Assembly: GCA_025456385.1 (NCBI GenBank)
Contig: JALOKS010000049.1
Span: 1 to 11,497 of the forward strand
DNA from: Thermoanaerobaculales bacterium
Lineage (GTDB): Bacteria; Acidobacteriota; Thermoanaerobaculia; Thermoanaerobaculales; Sulfomarinibacteraceae
Length of the DNA: 11,497 nucleotides
Direction: 5' to 3'
Shown: one piece after another, positions 6,237 through 11,497 of the stretch
Layout of the letters: each line of letters begins with the position of its first letter
How positions within the stretch are numbered: the first letter of the stretch is position 1
Program-made: the position numbers and the translations under genes
The notes under the pieces: generated by a model
What the model was told of the DNA's origin: nothing
Database searches by the model: none
Seen by the model: only the letters and a program-made list of their open reading frames with translations

Positions 6237-9200
6237 ACGCCTTCGGCGATTGGAGGCCCTTCAGATCTCCCACCGCGCCGCAGGCTGCGAAGAGCTCGCG
6301 CGCGCGGGCGAGGTCGGCGGCGGCGTCGGGGCCCAGACCCGCGCGGGCCACCAGCGTCCTCCCGAGCTCGATGCGGCTGCCGAGGCCCTCGAGGACGGCG
6401 GCCGCCGCGTCGAGCTCCGCGCGGGCCGCCTCGCTGTCCCCACTCGCGGCGTGGAGGAGCCCCCGCACCCTGAGAGCGAGGCCCTCGAAGTGGCTCATCC
6501 CCGCCTCGCGCGCCGCCGCGAGAGTGCGCTCGTTGCGCTCCTCGGCCTCGGCGAGCTCTCCCCTCGCGATCAGCGACTCGCAGAGCACCGCGCTCAGCCA
6601 CACCGGATTGACCCTCTCGTCGGTGCCCTCGAGCACCCTCTCGTCCTCGCGGGCGAAGGCGATCGCCGCGTGGTGGTCGCCGGCGCGCTGGGCGACGTAG
6701 GCCCGCGCCCGCAGCGCCTCCGCGTGCCCGCTCTTCAGCCCGAGCGACGCGGCCCGCTGCAGCCAGCGGTCCGCGAGCTCCACGGCCTCGTCGACGCGTC
6801 CCGTGTCGGCGGCGATCAGCGCCTGCCAGCTGCCGAGGAAGACCGCGAGCCGCTCGTCGCCGAGACGGTCCGCGAGCTCGATGCCCGCGTCCGCGACGGC
6901 CCCGGCCGCGGCGAGCTCGCCGAGGCCGATCCGGGCGTGGGTGGCCCCGAGGTGGTTCCAGGCCAGGCGGTCCGAGGAGTGCGCACGCTCGCCGAGCACG
7001 CGGTGGCGCGCGGCGTGCTCGAGAGCCTCGCGCCAGCGGCCGCGCATGAAGGCGTTCTCCATGTGGAACTCGACGCCGATCGACTCCACGTTGGGGTTGT
7101 CGCGCGCCGCGCCGAGGTCGATGCAGCGCTGCGCCCAACGGTTGCTCTCCTCGAACTCGATGAGGTGCTGGTAGGCGCCCGCCAGATAGCCGTAGATCCA
7201 GCCCAGCAGCATCGTCTCGCCGGCCCTCTCCGCGGGCTCCAGCGCCTGGCGGAGGAGCTCGGCGGCCCTCGCCGACTGGCCGTGGTAGTGGTGGAAGCGG
7301 GCCTCGATCATGGTCGCCCGCGCGACCTCCGCGGGCTGGACCTCGGGGTCGAGGGAGGCCCGTGCCTCGCCGACGTAGCTGAGCGCGCGGCTGTCGCCGA
7401 CCACCACGTAGCACTCGCCGATGAGGCACTTCAGACGCACGGCCTCCGCCGGGTCGGCGGTGGCCGCGAGCGCCCGCTCGTAGTGCCCGGCGGCGGCCAG
7501 CGGCTCACCCTTCAGCGCGTAGACGTCGCCCATCGCGGTGTCGAGCCTCGCCAGCTCGGCCGTGCGGCCGAGGCCCTCGGCGCACTCCCGCGCCCGCTCG
7601 TAGAGCCGCAGCGAGTCGCAGTAGGCGTAGAGCCGCGCGGCGTCGGCCGCCGCCTGCATGGCGTAGTCGAAGCCCCGCTCGAGACAGCCGCCCTCCATGG
7701 AGTGGTGGGCGAGGTCCTCGACCGCGACCCGCCCTCCCTGCTCGCGCAGGGCCTCGAGGCCCTCGGCGACGCGGTAGTGGAGGCGGCGGCGGCGGATGGG
7801 GTTGAGCTCGTGGTAGAGCACCTCGCGGATCTTGTCGTGGGTGAAGGCGACCGACTCGCCGGCTCCGGTCTCGAGCAGCTGCGCGGCAACCGCCTCGTCG
7901 ACCGCGTCCAGGAGCTCGTCCTCGCTCCGGTCCGCGACCGCGGCGAGCTCGGCGAACTGGAAGCTCTTGCCGAGGATGGCGGCCGTCCGCAGGACCTCGG
8001 TGGTGGGCTCGCTGAGGTGGTCGAGACGGCGGCCGATGGCGGCCTTGACGCCCTGCGGCAGCACCAGCTCGGCGGTGTCGCGCCGGCACCAGCCGCCGAC
8101 CTCACACACGATCTGGCCCTCGTCGATCAGCGTCTTGACGATCTCCTCGATGAAGAAGGGATTGCCCTCGGTCTCGCGGTGGATGTCGGCGGCGAGCTCC
8201 TCGGTCACCTCGCTCTGGCCGAGCAGCACCTTGAGCATCGCCGAGGTGGCCGCGGCGTCGAGGCGCCTGAGCTGCACCCGCGACGCCACGCGCTCGCGGT
8301 TCCAGGTGTCGAGGGCCTCGGCGAGCGGGTGCGAGCGGTCGAGGTCGGTCTCGCGGTAGCAGCCGAGGATCAGCACGCGCTCGCGGCCGATCAACCGCAC
8401 CAGGTAGTGGAGCAGGCCGAGCGAGGCCTGGTCGGCCCACTGCAGGTCGTCGAGGAAGAGGAGCAGCCCCGCCCGCTGCGCGAGCTTGAAGAAACAGCGC
8501 GCGACGCCGTCGAAGAGGCGCAGGCGCTGCTCGGCGGCCGACAGGGCCGGGCCGTCAGGGAAAGGTCCGATGCGGCCGGCGAGCTCCGGCGCGAGCCGGG
8601 AGATCTCGGTGCCGGCGTCGCCGACCGCCGCGCGCAGCTCATCGTCGCTGCTGCCGTGGACCCAGGTCCGCAGGGCCTCGACGAAGGGCAGGTAGGGCGT
8701 GGCGGCCTCGAGCTCGTAGCAGCCGCCCTGCAGGGCGGCGCCGCCGGTGATGCGGGCGTAGTCGACGAGCTCGCGGGCGAGGCGCGTCTTGCCGGAGCCC
8801 GGCTCCCCCGAGATCAGGACCATGCCGCCGCGGCCGGCCGCGGCCGCCGACCAGGCGCGGCGCAGGCCCTCGATCTCCCGGTCGCGGCCTACCAGGCGGC
8901 CGCGCACCAGGCCGCCGAGAGCGGAGATGCCGGCGGGTGCGGTGCCGGCGGCCGCGTCGGCGCCCCGCGTGAGGGCGTCGACGACCTCGGCCGCGGTGGC
9001 GAAGCGCTCGTCAGGGTCCTTGGCGAGGAGGCGGAGGATGGTCGCCTCGAGGTGCGGCGGCAGATCGGCGCGGTAGGTCCGGGGCGGCACCACCGGCGCG
9101 TGCAGGTGCTGGGAGAGCACCGCCAGTGCGTTGTCGCCCTGAAACGGCAGGCGGCCGGTCGTGAACTCGTAGAGCATCACCCCGAGGGCGTAGAGGTCGG

Positions 9201-9834
9201 TGCGGCCGTCGACCTCGAGGCCGAGCGCCAGCTCGGGGGCCATGTAGTTGACGGTGCCCGTGATGCCGCCCTGGCGGGTGATGCGGACGCCGCGCCCGCG
9301 AACCGCGAGCCCGAGGTCGACGAGCTTGACCGCCGGCCTGCCGGCACTCCTCGCACGGAGCACGTTGCCCGGCTTGAGGTCGCGGTGCACCAGCCCGTGC
9401 TCGTGGGCGTGGCTCAGGGCATCGCAGATCTGGACGGCGAGCTCGATGGTCTCTTCAAGCGACTCGGGCCTGCGCTCTTTGAGGCTCGGCCCCTCGACCA
9501 GCTCCATGACGAAGAACGGCATGCCCTCGTGGACACCGACATCGTGCACCGCCACCACGTGCGGGTGGCTGAGGGCGGCGGCGGCGCGCGCCTCGCGGAG
9601 CAGCCGGTCGCGGGCCTCGCCGACCTCGAAGCCGGCGGCGAGGACCTTGACCGCCACCGCGCGCTCGAGCTCCACGTCCCAGGCGCGGTAGACGACGCCC
9701 ATGCCGCCGCGACCGATCTCCGCGTCGAGGCGGTAGCGGCCGGAGAGGCTGTCACCGAGGCAGCAGGTCGGGAGGCCCGCGGCGGCCGGCGGCACCTCAC
9801 CGAGATCCACTGTCTCCGACTCTCTGAGGTCCAC
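6232..9834 (-). CDS. Ser/Thr protein kinase fused to AAA-type ATPase and TPR repeats
   Basis: A 1200-residue soluble signalling protein, numbered from the GTG at 9834. The Hanks-type kinase (about 34-290) has glycine loop GRGGMGVVY (41-49), K63 in VAVKVL, HRDLKPGN (150-157), DLG (173-175, a DFG variant) and APE (199-201), so all key catalytic residues are present. A predictive ATPase module follows: LVGRDREIEGL (314-324), Walker A GEPGSGKT (343-350), Walker B LLLFLDDLQWAD (458-469) and TEGNPFFIEEIV (555-566). From about 710 to the end it is alpha-helical with TPR-like repeats. There is no membrane helix or LuxR-type DNA-binding end. The architecture recalls PknK-like and myxobacterial multi-domain kinases; targets are unknown. 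The frame opens 88 codons further upstream, but that part would overlap the divergent gene. GTG at 9834 fits best, with GTG at 9810 an alternative; neither has a strong ribosome binding site. Confidence 0.88.
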   Translation of the reverse strand: MDLRESETVDLGEVPPAAAGLPTCCLGDSLSGRYRLDAEIGRGGMGVVYRAWDVELERAVAVKVLAAGFEVGEARDRLLREARAAAALSHPHVVAVHDVGVHEGMPFFVMELVEGPSLKERRPESLEETIELAVQICDALSHAHEHGLVHRDLKPGNVLRARSAGRPAVKLVDLGLAVRGRGVRITRQGGITGTVNYMAPELALGLEVDGRTDLYALGVMLYEFTTGRLPFQGDNALAVLSQHLHAPVVPPRTYRADLPPHLEATILRLLAKDPDERFATAAEVVDALTRGADAAAGTAPAGISALGGLVRGRLVGRDREIEGLRRAWSAAAAGRGGMVLISGEPGSGKTRLARELVDYARITGGAALQGGCYELEAATPYLPFVEALRTWVHGSSDDELRAAVGDAGTEISRLAPELAGRIGPFPDGPALSAAEQRLRLFDGVARCFFKLAQRAGLLLFLDDLQWADQASLGLLHYLVRLIGRERVLILGCYRETDLDRSHPLAEALDTWNRERVASRVQLRRLDAAATSAMLKVLLGQSEVTEELAADIHRETEGNPFFIEEIVKTLIDEGQIVCEVGGWCRRDTAELVLPQGVKAAIGRRLDHLSEPTTEVLRTAAILGKSFQFAELAAVADRSEDELLDAVDEAVAAQLLETGAGESVAFTHDKIREVLYHELNPIRRRRLHYRVAEGLEALREQGGRVAVEDLAHHSMEGGCLERGFDYAMQAAADAARLYAYCDSLRLYERARECAEGLGRTAELARLDTAMGDVYALKGEPLAAAGHYERALAATADPAEAVRLKCLIGECYVVVGDSRALSYVGEARASLDPEVQPAEVARATMIEARFHHYHGQSARAAELLRQALEPAERAGETMLLGWIYGYLAGAYQHLIEFEESNRWAQRCIDLGAARDNPNVESIGVEFHMENAFMRGRWREALEHAARHRVLGERAHSSDRLAWNHLGATHARIGLGELAAAGAVADAGIELADRLGDERLAVFLGSWQALIAADTGRVDEAVELADRWLQRAASLGLKSGHAEALRARAYVAQRAGDHHAAIAFAREDERVLEGTDERVNPVWLSAVLCESLIARGELAEAEERNERTLAAAREAGMSHFEGLALRVRGLLHAASGDSEAARAELDAAAAVLEGLGSRIELGRTLVARAGLGPDAAADLARARELFAACGAVGDLKGLQSPKAL

Positions 9835-9942
9835 GCCTGTGTATTGCGGCGACGGGGGCGGGAATTCCGGGCCGGCGGTCCTCGCTCCGGGGGCCGAGAT
9901 TCCTCGCCCACGCAGCGGCGGCGCGGGCAGCACGGCAGTCCT

Positions 9943-9951
9943 TGCTACACT
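9943..9951 (+). promoter_or_regulatory. Candidate extended -10 promoter for the bisphosphate nucleotidase
   Basis: TGCTACACT contains TG-N-TACACT, an extended -10 pattern (4 of 6 to TATAAT plus the TG), in the 136-bp divergent intergenic space. No -35 match is evident. Transcription would begin around 9958, leaving only a few bases before the Shine-Dalgarno at 9962, which is tight but possible. Confidence 0.3.
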
Positions 9952-9961
9952 CGCCCGCCAC

Positions 9962-9966
9962 GGAGG
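9962..9966 (+). promoter_or_regulatory. Ribosome binding site that decides the nucleotidase start
   Basis: A perfect GGAGG lies four bases before the ATG at 9971. It favours that ATG over upstream in-frame starts near 9839, which would add 44 residues with no family similarity and would reach almost to the start of the divergent kinase gene. Confidence 0.75.
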
Positions 9967-9970
9967 CCCG

Positions 9971-10957
9971 ATGTACGACCAGGAACGGGAGACCGCCTGC
10001 GGGATCGTCACTGAGGTCTGCGCGCTGAGCCGCCGCGTCCAGGACGGGATCGCCGCCGCGGGTGAGGCGCTCACCAAGGGCGACCGTTCGCCGGTCACCG
10101 TCGCCGACCTGGCGGTCCAGGTGGTGGTCAGCCGGCGGCTGGCCGCGGCCTTCCCCGCCGACCCGCTGCTCGCGGAGGAGGACGCAGCCGCCCTCGCCGG
10201 CCACGAGGGAACTGCGGCACGGGTGCTCGAGGAGGCCGGACGCCACCTCGGGGGCCTCGACCTCGGGTCGATGCGCGCCGCCCTCGACCGCGGCTCGCAC
10301 TCCGGCGGGGGCCGCTACTGGGTGCTCGACCCGATCGACGGCACCAAGGGTTTCCTGCGCGGGGAGCAGTACGCGGTGGCGCTCGCCCTCGTCGAGAACG
10401 GACGCGTGCAGGTCGGCGTCCTCGGTTGCCCCAGGCTGCGCCTTGAGCTCGCCGGCGGCGGCACCGGCTGGCTCGCGAGCGCCGTGCGCGGCGGCGGCGC
10501 CAGGCTGCATGCGCTGGCGGGGGGCGCCGAGGTGCCGGCGCGGGTCGACGGCATCGGCGACCCGGCGCGGGCGGTCCTCTGCGAGTCGGTCGAGGCGGCG
10601 CACGCGGCGCACTCCCTGCAGGGCGCCATCGCCGCCCGCCTCGGCATCGCCGCCGCACCCTGCCGCATCGACAGCCAGTGCAAGTACGCGGTGGTCGCGG
10701 CCGGCGAGGCCTCGATCTACCTCCGCCTGCCGCGCGACCCCTCCTACCGGGAGAAGTCCTGGGACCACGCCGCCGGCTCCCTGGTGGTCGAGGAGGCGGG
10801 CGGCCGGGTCAGCGACCTCGAGGGCCGGCCGCTCGACTTCAGCGGCGGCCGCCTGCTCGGCAGCGGCCGCGGCATCGTGTGCACGAACGGCGCTCTCCAC
10901 GATCGCGTGCTCGCCGCCTGCCGCGCCGAGCTGGGTCTTGAATCGTTGGAACGCTAA
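9971..10957 (+). CDS. HAL2-type 3'(2'),5'-bisphosphate nucleotidase (PAP phosphatase)
   Basis: A 328-residue member of the Mg-dependent, Li/Na-sensitive inositol-phosphatase superfamily. HAL2/SAL1 enzymes hydrolyse 3'-phosphoadenosine 5'-phosphate to AMP and phosphate, clearing the by-product of sulfate-group transfer and of phosphopantetheinyl transfer. Motifs in order: KGDRSPVTVADLAVQ (36-50) with D46, E69/E70, the metal site WVLDPIDGTKGFLRGEQYAVAL (begins 117; D120, D123), DSQCKYAVVAAGEASIYLRLP (begins 234) and SWDHAAGSLVVEEAGG (263-278) with D265. SPVTVAD, KGF(L/V)RG.QYAVAL and the DSQ.KY block are closer to eukaryote-like HAL2 than to CysQ or true inositol monophosphatase. Length fits the family (about 320-360). 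It is divergent from the Ser/Thr kinase gene and shares its short upstream region. The last codons lie in an inverted repeat. No sulfate-assimilation genes are visible nearby. Confidence 0.9.
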   Translation: MYDQERETACGIVTEVCALSRRVQDGIAAAGEALTKGDRSPVTVADLAVQVVVSRRLAAAFPADPLLAEEDAAALAGHEGTAARVLEEAGRHLGGLDLGSMRAALDRGSHSGGGRYWVLDPIDGTKGFLRGEQYAVALALVENGRVQVGVLGCPRLRLELAGGGTGWLASAVRGGGARLHALAGGAEVPARVDGIGDPARAVLCESVEAAHAAHSLQGAIAARLGIAAAPCRIDSQCKYAVVAAGEASIYLRLPRDPSYREKSWDHAAGSLVVEEAGGRVSDLEGRPLDFSGGRLLGSGRGIVCTNGALHDRVLAACRAELGLESLER

Positions 10958-10977
10958 GACGTTTGGCTCATCCGGGA
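10944..10977 (+). repeat. Left arm of outer inverted repeat spanning the nucleotidase stop
   Basis: CGTTGGAACGC (10944-10954) matches the reverse complement of 11372-11382 at 10 of 11 bases, and TGGCTCATCCGGGA (10964-10977) matches the reverse complement of 11357-11370 at all 14. The two blocks are 9 bp apart here but 1 bp apart in the right arm. The TAA stop (10955-10957) falls in the extra bases. Confidence 0.7.
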
Positions 10978-11157
10978 TTGCATGAGATGGCCGTTCTTCA
11001 GGCACCAGGCTCGACCCGTGCCCGTTTCCGTTTCCGTGCCCGGACGCAGGTCCAGCGACAGCAACCGAGACCAGGGTCAGCGATCCCGGTCAGTGACCAA
11101 CGACCGCGGCATGGCCGCCTCCGGGTCGTGCACACCAGTCGATTCGAAGAGTTCATT

Positions 11158-11294
11158 GAACCACAGAGGCACCGAGGGCACAGAGCCGCTCAGAGGGTAT
11201 TCCGACTCATCGCAGGACCACCCGGAGATCATCGTGTTGTGAGGTCCTGAACGATCTCTGTACATTCTCTGTGGCCTCTGTGCCTCCGTGGTTC
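11158..11294. repeat. Inverted-repeat element with 28-bp arms (MITE- or REP-like)
   Basis: The left arm 11158-11185 begins GAACCACAGAGGCACC and pairs with 11267-11294, which ends GCCTCCGTGGTTC; 25 of 28 positions are complementary. Inside is a second pair, CAGGACC (11213-11219) and GGTCCTG (11243-11249). The arms are an AGAGGCAC/GGCACAGAG-like near-tandem, so each arm is internally repetitive. It is 137 bp long with no coding frame, as expected for a small non-autonomous mobile element or a structured RNA hairpin. The same kind of arm is familiar to me from scattered intergenic regions of environmental genomes, but I cannot check that here. Confidence 0.65.
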
Positions 11295-11356
11295 AGATGT
11301 GTGGAAGGAAGCCGGATGTCCGAAATCCGAAGGCGACACGTGCCCGTTCGATTGGG

Positions 11357-11388
11357 TCCCGGATGAGCCAGGCATTCCAACGTTCGAA
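11357..11388 (-). repeat. Right arm of outer inverted repeat, downstream of the right-edge gene
   Basis: TCCCGGATGAGCCA (11357-11370) is the exact reverse complement of 10964-10977, and GCATTCCAACG (11372-11382) that of 10944-10954 with one mismatch. Read on the minus strand it lies about 30 bp after the stop of the right-edge gene, in the same sense relative to that gene as the left arm is to the nucleotidase. Confidence 0.7.
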
Positions 11389-11403
11389 AGTTTCAGCCTT
11401 CAA

Positions 11404-11415
11404 CCGTTCGAACGG
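11404..11415. repeat. Perfect 12-bp palindrome after the right-edge gene
   Basis: CCGTTCGAACGG abuts the TAG stop (11418-11416) of the minus-strand fragment. It shares CGTTCGAA with 11381-11388 in the outer repeat arm. It could contribute to a 3' hairpin, but there is no T-run; it may be part of the same repeat family. Confidence 0.45.
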
Positions 11416-11497
11416 CTACTGCGGCGGCAGGACGGGCCCTGAGTGCTCGAACTTGACGGCGCGTTTGCCGTTGGTGCAGGCCATGCACGCCGGCGCG
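11416..11497 (-). CDS. C-terminal fragment of an unidentified protein with a CxxC motif
   Basis: Only the last 26 residues of a minus-strand gene entering from the right edge can be read: PACMACTNGKRAVKFEHSGP is followed by VLPPQ and a TAG stop at 11418-11416. The CxxC followed by T-N-G-K and a later E-H-S-G recalls the heme-site repeats of small multihaem cytochromes (CxxCHNGK), but Thr stands where the axial His would be; a zinc- or iron-binding CxxC tail is equally possible. The fragment is in frame to the window edge. Its repeat-like position downstream and short length leave room for a chance frame. Confidence 0.4.
   Translation of the reverse strand, partial: APACMACTNGKRAVKFEHSGPVLPPQ

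Larger units (their letters stand above)
10958..11415. other. Non-coding repeat-rich region between convergent genes
   Basis: These 458 bp lie between the ends of two convergent genes and hold no supportable gene. In order: the rest of the outer left arm, a TTTCCG duplication (11025-11036) flanked by CCCGTG copies (11015-11020 and 11033-11038 region), about 100 bp of unremarkable sequence, a 137-bp inverted-repeat element (11158-11294), the outer right arm (11357-11382) and the palindrome CCGTTCGAACGG (11404-11415). The small open frames here lack ribosome binding sites and run through the repeats. Confidence 0.7.

Noticed and set aside
9853..9872. GGAATTCC palindrome in the divergent intergenic space as an operator
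   Set aside because: Only 8 bp of symmetry and a single copy; too little to call a binding site.
9839..9970. Upstream extension of the nucleotidase frame
   Set aside because: The ATG at 9971 has a perfect GGAGG. The extra 44 residues are Gly/Ala/Pro-rich and absent from the family.
6250..10014. 1254-codon open frame on the plus strand opposite the Ser/Thr kinase
   Set aside because: Antisense shadow of a GC-rich gene: the translation is Leu/Val/Arg/Glu-rich with no motif, while the minus strand shows complete kinase and P-loop signatures.
9835..10098. 88-codon upstream extension of the Ser/Thr kinase frame
   Set aside because: It would overlap the start of the divergent nucleotidase and its ribosome binding site, and its sequence has no family similarity.
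10963..11265. Three overlapping small frames in the right intergenic region
   Set aside because: They run through inverted repeats, overlap one another on both strands and lack ribosome binding sites.
11381..11415. tRNA T-loop-like GTTCGAA motifs
   Set aside because: They are parts of palindromes; no acceptor stem, D-arm or anticodon arm can be built around them.

Overview
The window is very GC-rich, and most reading frames stay open on both strands for that reason. Starts include GTG, and several genes have good Shine-Dalgarno sequences. A Hanks-type Ser/Thr kinase fused to an ATPase and TPR repeats, cytosolic multi-PAS kinases, palindromic extragenic repeats and several long non-coding repeat stretches suggest a soil- or sediment-type bacterium with a large genome. 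Acidobacteriota (Thermoanaerobaculia-like) or Myxococcota/deltaproteobacterial relatives are plausible, but there is no rRNA or marker gene to settle it.

Layout, left to right. (1) Positions 1-5812 hold a compact four-gene operon read right to left on the minus strand: a cytosolic REC-PAS-PAS histidine kinase, a response regulator fused to a thioredoxin-reductase-like flavoprotein, egtD (histidine trimethylation) and egtB (sulfoxide synthase, cut by the window edge). Gaps are 25 bp and 7 bp, then a 4-bp ATGA overlap, so co-transcription and translational coupling are likely. (2) Positions 5813-6236 are non-coding. They carry the operon's probable promoter and a run of five GC-rich palindromes that resolve into two tandem REPIN-like units of about 101 bp each plus a lone half unit. 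(3) Positions 6232-9834 (minus) encode a 1200-residue Ser/Thr kinase, AAA-type ATPase and TPR signalling protein whose stop codon lies inside a REPIN end. (4) Divergent from it, positions 9971-10957 (plus) encode a HAL2-type 3'(2'),5'-bisphosphate nucleotidase. (5) Positions 10958-11415 are non-coding with nested inverted repeats. (6) A 26-codon C-terminal fragment of another minus-strand gene runs in from the right edge.

The most interesting part is the operon. A soluble phosphorelay (kinase plus receiver-flavoprotein) is joined to the synthesis of ergothioneine, a thiol antioxidant. The flavoprotein has the FAD and NAD(P) folds of thioredoxin reductase but neither the CxxC of that family nor the cysteines expected in its glutaredoxin-like linker; it has one cysteine in 553 residues. 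It is therefore probably a phosphorylation-controlled redox sensor or oxidoreductase without dithiol chemistry. The link to ergothioneine is inferred from gene order only.
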